A DNA stretch of 54,485 nt. Source: CAYWMD01 sp964458575 (GTDB lineage: Bacteria; Verrucomicrobiota; Verrucomicrobiia; Limisphaerales; JADLHS01). The first letter of the stretch is position 1. Every line of letters starts with the position of its first letter. Under the pieces are notes generated by a model. That model did not search any database. It was not told where the DNA came from and saw only the letters and a program-made list of their open reading frames with translations. The DNA lies in NCBI GenBank assembly GCA_964458575.1, contig CAYWMD010000046.1:1-54485 (forward strand), written 5' to 3'. Both the position numbers and the translations under genes were made by a program. This document shows, in pieces, positions 45,741 through 52,881 of the stretch.

Positions 45741-46688
45741 TCACGCCGGCACTTTGGTCTTCCGCAGCGCGTCCTCGACCACCCCGCGCGAGGTCAGGCC
45801 GGCGAACCGCGCCTGCGCATCCATCAAAATGCGATGCGCCAGCACGGGCACGGCGAGTTCCTGGATCTGCTCCGGCGCGACAAACTCGATCCCGTCGAAC
45901 AACGCCAGCGCCTGCGCGGCTTTCATCAGCGCGATGGATGCGCGCGGGCTGGCGCCGAGCTGCACGCCCTTTTCGCCGCGCGTCGCATTCACGAGGTCCA
46001 CCGCGTACCGCTTCAACTCGTCGCTGATGCGAACGCTTTGCGCCGCGCGTTTGAGCGCGACGACATCGGCCAGTGTGACGCACGGCTTCAAATCGTCGAG
46101 CGGGTGGTTGTTGATTTGCGCGCTGAGGATCGCGACCTCGTCCGCCGGTTGCACGTAGCCGAGCGTGAACTGCATCGCGAACCGGTCCATCTGCGCCTCG
46201 GGCAGCGGATACGTGCCGCGGAATTCCACCGGGTTCTGTGTGGCAATCACGAAGAACAGGTTCGCCAGATCGCGGCGCTCGCCGTCCACGCTCACCTGGT
46301 TTTCCCCCATGGCTTCCAGCAACGCGGATTGCGTGCGCGGCGAGGCGCGGTTGATTTCGTCGGCGAGCAGGATATTCGTGAAGATCGGGCCCTCGTGGAA
46401 AAAGAATTGTTGCTCCTTCTGGTTGAAAATCGAAACGCCGAGGATGTCGGAGGGCAGCAGGTCGGGCGTGAACTGGACGCGCTTGAAGCGGGCGTCAATC
46501 GAGCGGGCCAGCGCCTTGGCCAGTGTGGTCTTGCCGGTCCCGGGAAAATCCTCGAGCAGCACGTGGCCGCCGCTGGCCAGCGCGGCGAGCAGTTTGCGCG
46601 TGGAGGCGGTCTGGCCCTGCATGACCAGGGCGATGTTATCGCTGATTTTTTGAAAGACCGCGCGGGCGGCCTGGGTTGTGGTCGTCAT
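45741..46688 (-). CDS. MoxR-family AAA+ ATPase
   Basis: A 315-residue cytoplasmic AAA+ ATPase, probably a chaperone for assembly or maturation of neighbouring envelope proteins. Walker A is in LLEDFPGTGKTTLAKALA (~45-62), Walker B in LLADEINRASPRTQSALLEAM (~108-128), sensor 1 in FFVIATQNPVEFRGTYPLPEAQMDRF, and the C-terminal lid contains the ASPRASIALMKAAQALA motif. Length and motifs are typical of the APE2220/MRP-type MoxR clades. AAGGAAG lies just upstream of the ATG, inside the last codons of the 58-residue small ORF, giving tight coupling. DUF58 and transglutaminase-like genes follow downstream. Confidence 0.95.
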   Translation of the reverse strand: MTTTTQAARAVFQKISDNIALVMQGQTASTRKLLAALASGGHVLLEDFPGTGKTTLAKALARSIDARFKRVQFTPDLLPSDILGVSIFNQKEQQFFFHEGPIFTNILLADEINRASPRTQSALLEAMGENQVSVDGERRDLANLFFVIATQNPVEFRGTYPLPEAQMDRFAMQFTLGYVQPADEVAILSAQINNHPLDDLKPCVTLADVVALKRAAQSVRISDELKRYAVDLVNATRGEKGVQLGASPRASIALMKAAQALALFDGIEFVAPEQIQELAVPVLAHRILMDAQARFAGLTSRGVVEDALRKTKVPA

Positions 46689-46865
46689 TTACTTCCTTCG
46701 CAAATTGTAACAACGCCGCGCCGAAGAAGTTTCGGCCACGACCGGCGCGGCGTCGGCGTCGAACTGTCCGGGCTGCTGATCATGGTTGTATTTTGACGCC
46801 AGCATAACCTCACCGCGAACAAATTCTGCCAGATTGGACATCGTCGGGGGAGTTTGTTCACGCAT
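46689..46865 (-). CDS. small ORF (58 residues) between the GNAT and moxR genes, function unknown
   Basis: Not recognised. It starts at an ATG that shares one base with the GNAT stop (TGATG) and ends with a TAA directly abutting the moxR ATG (TAAATG). It also contains the moxR ribosome binding site. Such exact packing suggests translation through the interval. The product is hydrophilic, with an acidic middle (GQFDADAAPVVAE) and basic end (ARRCYNLRRK). The coding DNA holds nested hairpins, so it could act as a leader-type coupling ORF for moxR rather than making a stable protein. An internal start (MSNLAEF) is possible. Confidence 0.45.
   Translation of the reverse strand: MREQTPPTMSNLAEFVRGEVMLASKYNHDQQPGQFDADAAPVVAETSSARRCYNLRRK
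46713..46753. other. nested hairpins upstream of moxR
   Basis: ACGCCGCGCCG (46713-46723) and CGGCGCGGCGT (46743-46753) are perfect 11-bp inverted arms. Inside and partly overlapping the first arm, GCCGAA and TTCGGC form a second, mutually exclusive 6-bp stem. The structure lies 25-65 bases before the moxR start. Confidence 0.6.
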
Positions 46866-47410
46866 CAAGGTTTCACCACCCGCATCAACTCGTGCCACGC
46901 GCGCTCATCTTCGGCGCTCCGAATCAGCGGTTCAAATCCAAACCGCAAATACAGTCCGACGGCGGGAGCACGCGCCGTGGCGGTGGTAAGACAGGCGCGT
47001 TCATGGCCCAATTCGCGCAACCGCCGGCAAATCGCGGACAGCAGCGCCTTGCCCAGACCCCGGCCCTGGAATTCAGGCAACACGGCCATCCAATGCACCC
47101 GCCCCCAGGGCGCGCCCGCGAAATTGTCGTTGAACCAGGCGGTGCCTGTGCCAATGACCTCGCCGGTCGGCGCGAAAAGGTAACTTTGCCTTTCGCTCAA
47201 CACCCTGCCGTCCGAACCAAACTGTTTCCGAAAGAGTTCCGGCGTGATCTGGTTGAATTGGTCGGCGACCCGATGCAAGCGCAACCAATGCGCCCCGTCC
47301 CCGGGTTGATACCGGCGCAACGTGAAACCCGACGGCAGTGCGAACTCCGGCAAATCGTCCAGGTTCGCCCGCGTCATTTGCACCGGAAGATTGTTTTCGG
47401 CGATGGTCAC
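46865..47410 (-). CDS. GNAT-family N-acetyltransferase
   Basis: A 181-residue cytoplasmic acyl-CoA-dependent acetyltransferase of unknown substrate. Motif A with the acetyl-CoA-binding turn is VLPEFQGRGLGKALLSAICRRL (shown in part), followed by the conserved LYLRFGFEPL near the C-terminus. The first ~45 residues (LPSGFTLRRYQPGDGAHWLRL) match the opening strand and helix of GNAT folds. The start is GTG at 47410. Its ribosome binding region overlaps the G-rich tail of a REP-like element (GAGGGG about 10 bases upstream). It is the first gene of the long minus-strand train. Confidence 0.85.
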   Translation of the reverse strand: MTIAENNLPVQMTRANLDDLPEFALPSGFTLRRYQPGDGAHWLRLHRVADQFNQITPELFRKQFGSDGRVLSERQSYLFAPTGEVIGTGTAWFNDNFAGAPWGRVHWMAVLPEFQGRGLGKALLSAICRRLRELGHERACLTTATARAPAVGLYLRFGFEPLIRSAEDERAWHELMRVVKP

Positions 47411-47418
47411 AAGAGCGT

Positions 47419-47457
47419 CCCCTCACCCTGACCCGCTCCCATCCGATAGGAGCGGGG
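47419..47457 (-). repeat. REP-like G-rich hairpin element, copy 3
   Basis: On the minus strand: CCCCGCTCCTATC, GGATGGGAGCGGG, then TCAGGGTGAGGGG. Same design (hairpin, GGATGGG right arm, GGG-TGAGGGG tail) as the copy at 8853-8891 but opposite orientation. Its tail reaches to within 8 bp of the GNAT start. The remaining ~200 bp to the next gene contain no gene I can support. Confidence 0.75.
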
Positions 47458-47662
47458 ACAGCAATCGTTTGTTGCTCGATTCTTGAACGTCATCCGGCAA
47501 TCTCCACCGCCACATTCGCGGAAAGTCGGGAGAGTGCTGGAGTGAGGATACTCTCTGATGCCGACATCTTCGGCCATAACCATCAGCCATGATTAAACTC
47601 AAAAAAGTTCACCGACAAAAAACTTGTTTTCGCAGCGTGTTTCGGTAGCTTCTCGCGCCAAT

Positions 47663-48787
47663 ATGAAAGTTGAATTCTACGGTCACGTTCGCCAATACAA
47701 AAATATTCAGAAGGAAATTGACGCCAACATGCAGGAAGTGCTGTTGAGCGGCAACTACGTCCAGGGCCCGATGCTTAAACGCTTCGAGGGTGAGTTTGCC
47801 AAATACTCCGGCACGAAATACGCCATCGGCCTCGGCAACGGCACGGATGCCATCTGGCTCGCGCTCATGGCGCTGGGCATCGGTCCGGGCGATGAAGTGA
47901 TCACCCATCCGAACACTTTCTTCGCCACGGCGGAAGCGATCTGGATCGCCGGCGCCACGGCGGTGTTCGTGGATTGCGACCCCGTGAGCAAGTGCATTGA
48001 TCCGAAGAAAATCGAGGCCGCCATCACGCCCAAGACCAAGGCCATCATCCCGGTCCACCTCTACGGCCAGTGCGCCGACATGATCGCCATCAAGGCCATC
48101 GCGGACAAACACAAGCTCAAGGTCATTGAGGACAATGCGCAAGGCATCGGCGCCGCGGGCAAGGGATTCAAGATCGCCGAACTCAGCGATGCAACCACGA
48201 CCAGTTTCATCATCCAGAAAAACCTCGGCACGTTCGGCGACGGCGGCGCGCTCGTCACGAACAACCCGGACATTGACGCGCGAGTGCGCGTGCTTCGCAA
48301 TCACGGCTCGAACGCCCGCAACGTCCACAGCTACGGTTTCAACAGCCGCCTCGACGACCTGCACGCCGGCGTCATCAGCGCGAAGCTCAAGCACATTGAC
48401 GCGTGGAACGACAACCGCCGCAAATGGGCCGCGCGTTACACCGCCGGTTTGAAGGGCGCGAAGCATTTCACGTTGCCGACCGAATTGCCCGGCTATCGCC
48501 ACGTCTTCCATCTCTACGTCATCGAAACGAAGAAGCCCGAGCATCGCGACCAACTCGTGGACTTCCTTGTGAAGAACAACGTTGACGCCAAGACGCATTA
48601 CTCCATCGCGATTCACAAGCAGGCGGGCTATCCGTGGGGCAAGGGCGCGCGCATCGTCGGTTCGGTTGAACACGCCGAGCGCAATGCCGCCACCTGCGTC
48701 TCGTTGCCGATGTTCCCCGAACTCATGGCGGAGGAAGTGGATTACGTCATCGCGAAGACGATGGAGTGGGACAAGGCGCAGGGATAA
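47663..48787 (+). CDS. DegT/DnrJ/EryC1/StrS-family aminotransferase
   Basis: A 374-residue PLP-dependent aminotransferase, most likely acting on a nucleotide keto-sugar for surface polysaccharide or glycan synthesis. The family signatures are visible: GLGNGTDAIWLALMALGIGPGDEV, HPNTFFATAEAI, VIEDNAQGIGA (PLP ring-nitrogen Asp), and the PLP-binding lysine in FIIQKNLGTFGDGGA. GFNSRLDDLHAGVISAKL and HVFHLYVI follow in the usual order. A longer frame to 47624 exists, but ATG 47663 starts the conserved MKVEFYGHVRQY. No ribosome binding site is seen upstream. It stands alone on the plus strand with its own terminator. The exact sugar substrate cannot be deduced. Confidence 0.92.
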   Translation: MKVEFYGHVRQYKNIQKEIDANMQEVLLSGNYVQGPMLKRFEGEFAKYSGTKYAIGLGNGTDAIWLALMALGIGPGDEVITHPNTFFATAEAIWIAGATAVFVDCDPVSKCIDPKKIEAAITPKTKAIIPVHLYGQCADMIAIKAIADKHKLKVIEDNAQGIGAAGKGFKIAELSDATTTSFIIQKNLGTFGDGGALVTNNPDIDARVRVLRNHGSNARNVHSYGFNSRLDDLHAGVISAKLKHIDAWNDNRRKWAARYTAGLKGAKHFTLPTELPGYRHVFHLYVIETKKPEHRDQLVDFLVKNNVDAKTHYSIAIHKQAGYPWGKGARIVGSVEHAERNAATCVSLPMFPELMAEEVDYVIAKTMEWDKAQG

Positions 48788-48809
48788 GATCCAAGGTGTG
48801 ATTTCACAG

Positions 48810-48840
48810 GGGTGACTGGCAAATGCCGGTCACCCTTTTT
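48810..48840 (+). terminator. intrinsic terminator of the aminotransferase gene
   Basis: GGGTGACTGGC pairs over 11 bp (one G-T) with GCCGGTCACCC around the loop AAAT, followed by TTTTT. It starts 22 bp after the stop. The convergent GH26-like gene ends at the same point but has no T-tract on its own strand. Confidence 0.88.
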
Positions 48841-50834
48841 CATTTTCGCAATCGCCAGAATTGATTCGGAGCGCCGGTCGGGTTGTGAATCAACGGTCGC
48901 GCCGTGCCAGCCACATCATTCCAAGCCGCTAGATCTTCGCTGGCCTGCAACACGCCACCCTGCCAGTTGACTTGCAGCATCGCGCCGAGCGGTTGGACGC
49001 TCAATGCCATCGGCAGTTCATATTGCCAGTTGATCTCGTCACGGGTCACAACCAGTGGATGCGTCATCAAACCGGTTGGATGGAGATTGTCGTTGATGGC
49101 GTTGATATTCGTCACGGCGCCGCCGGAAGTCACGAAGCTGTTCCAGGCACAGAAGAACGCCAGGCGTGGAATCGAATTGGTTACCCCGGTCAGGTAATAC
49201 AGGTTGTCCCACGAACCATTTCGAATGTCATCAGAACCGGCCTGGGGAACCGCGAAGATTTTTCCGTGGTCGCGCCAGACCGCGTCGCTGTTGAAGGGCA
49301 ATACCCAGTCGTTGTCGTAGAAATTGTGACCCACCACATCCACGACATCGTCGCCGGGATAATAGTAGTCAATTGGCGTGCCGGAAGTCGTCGCGCCGCT
49401 GGCGAGGTGAACCGACGCGTCTGGCTCGAAAACCCAGAGCAGATTCGTGAGTCCGCGCGTGGTCGTGTAGTAATCGTGCAGGTCGCGCCAGAGCGCGAGG
49501 TAATGGCTGCGCGGCTTGTTGCCATGCCAAAACCACGCGCCGTTCATTTCGGAGAAAGGTCGGAACAAGACCACCACGCCGGCGTCTCGCAAGGTCGCGA
49601 GGCTGTCGGCCATCTGGTCGCGCCAGACGAGATAGTTGGACCGTGCCACCTGATTTGTAGCCAGCGCCGTCGCGGGATTAAGCATTTCTGGAATGTCTTC
49701 GCCGCCGGTCGGAGGCGTACCCGCGCCGCGCCAGGGATTCGGCATCTGCCATTTGATGAGCGGCAGACCGCCATTGGTCCACACTTCCCAGGCGCGCGGT
49801 TCAACAACATTCATCTGCAACCCCGCATTCGCGCCAAACTCCGCCGCAAAACTCACCAACCCCGGCCAGTAACCGGTTTTCGTGTGTAGGCCGATGATGT
49901 GATTCGTCCATTCGAGATTGATGTCGGTCAGGTGCTGGCCGGCGATAACACGGTTCGTTGCGCGCGAGGGCAACCGTGCGAGATAGGTCAGCACTGCGCG
50001 TGCGGACTCGGTGAGATTGCTGTGACAGGGTTTGCCGGGAAAGGAAACCGAATTCGTCGGCTGCGTGTCGCCGCAGAATTCCTCCCAGTTTGAGAAGCCG
50101 TCGTTGTCCACGTCGCCGCTTGCGTCCGCAACTCCATTGGTCGAATTCGCGTTCAGTCCTTGCGCCACTTCCCAGCCGTCTGGCAGACCGTCGCCATCGG
50201 AATCTTTCAGCAACGGATGCGTGCCCGCGCCTCCGAGTTCGACCGCGATTTCTTCGTCATCCCACAAGCCGTCGGCGTCCGTGTCGGGCTTCACGTTGAA
50301 ATCATCGAGCACACAATTCGGATACGCCAGCCCACCCGCCGTCGGCTCCTGCCTCATGCCGATCTCGGTGTAAAACGTCGCGCTGCTCAACGCGCCCGGC
50401 CAGTCCGTGGTTGTTGTGCCCGCAACCTGTATCCATTGGTTCGTCGCGCGGACAACGCGTTCGGCCAGCAGATAGCGGTACGTTTGCAACCCCGAACCGT
50501 TGTCCGCCAGCACTTGCAACCACGCCCGCACTGTCGTCGGCGCGGCGACGGATACGGCGAAGCGCGTCGTCCAGTTCGTACAACCCGCTGCGGCGGCAAG
50601 CGCGGCGGTCACGTCCTGTCGCGGCGCGTTGGTGAAATTGGCGCGGTTGGTCACCAGCAATGCCGTCGTGCCGTGATAAGCCCAGTTCGTCAGCGAATAC
50701 TTCGCCGCGCCGCCGGAGAGAATCCAGCCGTTCGTTCCCGACTCGAACGAGCTGTTGGAGATGAGGTTGTTTGTGTAGGCCGCCGCATTGCCTGCCAGTG
50801 TGAGCCCGCAAATCAGTGACAAAATAACTTTCAT
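48840..50834 (-). CDS. secreted GH26-like protein, paralogue A, predicted catalytically impaired
   Basis: 664 residues from ATG 50834. Signal peptide MKVILSLICGLTLAGNAAA. An N-terminal carbohydrate-binding-like beta-sandwich (~20-180, LISNSSFESGTNGW) is followed by Ca-type loops (DTDADGLWDDEE, DSDGDGLPDGWE, DVDNDGFSNWEE) and a GH26 barrel (~270-600). The acid/base Glu is present as E429 in FRPFSEMNGAWFWHG, where family members usually read HE. At the position where the tandem paralogue has FSEAGPD, this protein has VPQAGSD: the expected nucleophile Glu is Q531 (codon CAG, 49242-49244). It may therefore bind rather than cleave mannan-like glycan. The tail (LQVNWQGGVLQASEDLAAWNDV... shown in part, then QFWRLRK) is the shared C-terminal module. 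Confidence 0.85.
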   Translation of the reverse strand: MKVILSLICGLTLAGNAAAYTNNLISNSSFESGTNGWILSGGAAKYSLTNWAYHGTTALLVTNRANFTNAPRQDVTAALAAAAGCTNWTTRFAVSVAAPTTVRAWLQVLADNGSGLQTYRYLLAERVVRATNQWIQVAGTTTTDWPGALSSATFYTEIGMRQEPTAGGLAYPNCVLDDFNVKPDTDADGLWDDEEIAVELGGAGTHPLLKDSDGDGLPDGWEVAQGLNANSTNGVADASGDVDNDGFSNWEEFCGDTQPTNSVSFPGKPCHSNLTESARAVLTYLARLPSRATNRVIAGQHLTDINLEWTNHIIGLHTKTGYWPGLVSFAAEFGANAGLQMNVVEPRAWEVWTNGGLPLIKWQMPNPWRGAGTPPTGGEDIPEMLNPATALATNQVARSNYLVWRDQMADSLATLRDAGVVVLFRPFSEMNGAWFWHGNKPRSHYLALWRDLHDYYTTTRGLTNLLWVFEPDASVHLASGATTSGTPIDYYYPGDDVVDVVGHNFYDNDWVLPFNSDAVWRDHGKIFAVPQAGSDDIRNGSWDNLYYLTGVTNSIPRLAFFCAWNSFVTSGGAVTNINAINDNLHPTGLMTHPLVVTRDEINWQYELPMALSVQPLGAMLQVNWQGGVLQASEDLAAWNDVAGTARPLIHNPTGAPNQFWRLRK

Positions 50835-50840
50835 CAACTC

Positions 50841-50872
50841 TGAATAGCGCGAGGCGGGCGTGATGTTACAAA
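50841..50872 (-). promoter_or_regulatory. putative ECF-type promoter of GH26 paralogue A
   Basis: Minus strand: TTTGTAACA, 6 bases, CCGCCTCGCGCTATTCA, then three bases and TTGATGAAAG including the start codon. TGTAAC is a plausible -35 (AAC core as in ECF promoters) and CGCTATT a plausible -10, about 15 bases apart. Transcription would start at or next to the ATG, giving a leaderless mRNA. Confidence 0.6.
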
Positions 50873-50882
50873 GTTACGGCAC

Positions 50883-52814
50883 TCAATATCCGCGCTGCAC
50901 GCGGAAAAAAGCGGCCGGATGCGCCATCACATCTTCTATGAACGGCTGCGCAGGGTTGGTGAGTGCGGTCCAGTTCACGAGGTCCGTGCTGCGAAGGAGC
51001 GTGCCGCCTTGCCAGTTCAACTGGAGCTGCGAGCCGCTCATCGCGGAATGGAGTTTCAACGGCGCGAAATTTTTCCAATTCACGGCTTCGCGTGTGGCTA
51101 TCCATGGGTCAGCCAACAAGGCGGCGACATTTTGATTGTCCATCAGCGCGAGATGCTTGGTCTGCGTGCCGTTGTTGAACGTGGACCAGGCGCACAAGAA
51201 CGAGCAGCGCGGGTAGCTGGCGTGCAGGTTCGTGGAGATGACGCGCGTGTCCCACGAGCCGTCCCATGTCCCGGTCGTGCCGGAATCCGGGCCGGCTTCG
51301 CTGAACGCGTGCGGTTTGGGATAATTTCGGTAGAGCGCGTCGAAGCTCCACGGATAAACCCAGGTGTCGCTGTAAACGTCGTGCGCGGCGATGTCCACCA
51401 CGTCATCGCCAGGATAATAATAATCGGCCGGCACGCCGTCGTGCGGGATGTCCGAGCCTTGGAATACCCAGAGCAAATTCGTGAGACGCTTCGTCACCGT
51501 GAAGTAGTCGTGCATCTGCCGCCAGAGCGCGATGTAATCCGCGCGCGGCCGGCGTCCCCACCAGAACCAGCGGCCGTTCTGCTCATGAATGGGTTTCAAC
51601 AACACCGGAAAACCCGCGTCGCGAAACTGCGTGAGTCCCGCCGCCACGGCATCAAGTTCTGCCAACCAGTTCGTGTAAGCCGCCGAGCCCGGCGTGAGCA
51701 ATTCGGTGAGGCTCATGACGTTGTTGGTGTTGTTGGCGTTGCCACCGTTCCACGGATTGTGCGGGCCGAAGTGCACCATCACCAATCCGCCGTTCGTGGC
51801 GTAGGCCAGCGCAAATGGATTCATCGTGGGCCAGGCAAGGCCCGAACCGAAGGCTTCGTATTGCACGCAGAGCAGGGCCGGCCAGCGCCCGAAATCCGTC
51901 GCCATCCTGGCGACATAATTCGTGTATTCCGCGCCCGGACCGCCGACGCTCGTGGACGACGTAATGGTCTGTCCGATAAACACGCGATTGCTTGTGGCGC
52001 TGGGCGCAAGCGCGAGCATGCGCAACACTCCTTGCGCCGCGTCGCTCATGTTCGTGTAGCTCAGCGCACCGGGAACGGAATTGGAATCGGCCGGATCGGT
52101 TGCAGCCCAATACTCCTGTCGCGCAGTGAACGCGTCGTGATCGGCATCGCTCGCGGCGTCGAGTGCGTTGGTCGGACTCAAGTCGTGCGCCATCTCCCAG
52201 CCGTCTGGGAGCGTGTCCCCGTCCGTGTCCGCGAAACCTGGATTCGTGCCGGCGGCAATTTCTTCGCTGTCCGGCAATCCGTCGCCGTCGCTGTCTGCTT
52301 CAAGCAAAACGTCGTCGAGATAAAACGTTGGGAAATTGCCTTCAACCATCAAGCCGACCTCGAACCTGAGCTTCGCGGCGGTCAACGTCCCTGTCCAACC
52401 AATCGTTTGCACGCCCTCAACAAGCATCCATTGATTCGTCACCGTGACCATGCGCTCGGCGAGCAGGACGTTCTTGAGTCCGCTGCCATCCAGCGTCTGC
52501 AACCGCAGCCGCACGCTCGCGAGTGCGTCGAGCTTGAACCAGGCGCGCGCGGTGTATTGCACGCCCGAGCCAGCGGCGTTGATGTTCGTCGTCACGTCCT
52601 GCAAAACGCCATCGGTAAATCCGCCGCGTGCCGATAGTCGCAGTGCATTTGTGCCCGTGTGACCCGGCGACGAATTCGCCCTGACCGCCGAGCCTGCGTT
52701 GCTCCAGCCGTTCAGCCCGGACTCGAAGGATGCATTCACTACGAGATTGGACGAGGCCGCGGCGGCGTTGACAATGAGGATGATGCCGAGACCGAGAGCA
52801 AAAGGCGCTTTCAT
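50883..52814 (-). CDS. secreted GH26 glycoside hydrolase (mannanase-like), paralogue B
   Basis: 644 residues from ATG 52814. A longer frame upstream reads through the promoter region and is rejected. Signal peptide MKAPFALGLGIILIVNAAAAS. Same architecture as paralogue A: N-terminal carbohydrate-binding-like domain (LVVNASFESGLNGW), Ca-type loops (DSDGDGLPDSEE, DTDGDTLPDGWE), GH26 barrel and the tail module (LQLNWQGGTLLRSTDLVNW ... FFRVQRGY). Both catalytic residues are present: acid/base E411 in KPIHEQNGRWFWWG and nucleophile E506 in HAFSEAGPD, 95 residues apart. GH26 enzymes mostly cleave beta-mannans, some beta-1,3-xylan or mixed glucans; the substrate here is open. The gene ends 48 bp before paralogue A and follows the FecR gene. 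Confidence 0.9.
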   Translation of the reverse strand: MKAPFALGLGIILIVNAAAASSNLVVNASFESGLNGWSNAGSAVRANSSPGHTGTNALRLSARGGFTDGVLQDVTTNINAAGSGVQYTARAWFKLDALASVRLRLQTLDGSGLKNVLLAERMVTVTNQWMLVEGVQTIGWTGTLTAAKLRFEVGLMVEGNFPTFYLDDVLLEADSDGDGLPDSEEIAAGTNPGFADTDGDTLPDGWEMAHDLSPTNALDAASDADHDAFTARQEYWAATDPADSNSVPGALSYTNMSDAAQGVLRMLALAPSATSNRVFIGQTITSSTSVGGPGAEYTNYVARMATDFGRWPALLCVQYEAFGSGLAWPTMNPFALAYATNGGLVMVHFGPHNPWNGGNANNTNNVMSLTELLTPGSAAYTNWLAELDAVAAGLTQFRDAGFPVLLKPIHEQNGRWFWWGRRPRADYIALWRQMHDYFTVTKRLTNLLWVFQGSDIPHDGVPADYYYPGDDVVDIAAHDVYSDTWVYPWSFDALYRNYPKPHAFSEAGPDSGTTGTWDGSWDTRVISTNLHASYPRCSFLCAWSTFNNGTQTKHLALMDNQNVAALLADPWIATREAVNWKNFAPLKLHSAMSGSQLQLNWQGGTLLRSTDLVNWTALTNPAQPFIEDVMAHPAAFFRVQRGY

Positions 52815-52820
52815 CAATCG

Positions 52821-52852
52821 TGAATAGCGCGAGGCGGACGAATTGTTACAAA
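52821..52852 (-). promoter_or_regulatory. putative ECF-type promoter of GH26 paralogue B
   Basis: Same block as upstream of paralogue A: TTTGTAACA, 6 variable bases, an identical CCGCCTCGCGCTATTCA, 3 variable bases, then identical TTGATGAAAG. Conservation is confined to the promoter-like parts and the start, with the spacer bases varying, as expected for a functional site. Confidence 0.62.
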
Positions 52853-52881
52853 TGGACCTTGCGGCAGCGGGAAGCCTGACG

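Noticed and set aside
46704..46720. TTGTAACA resembling the -35 of the GH26 promoters
   Set aside because: It lies on the plus strand, facing away from moxR, with no CGCTATT-like partner at the right distance.
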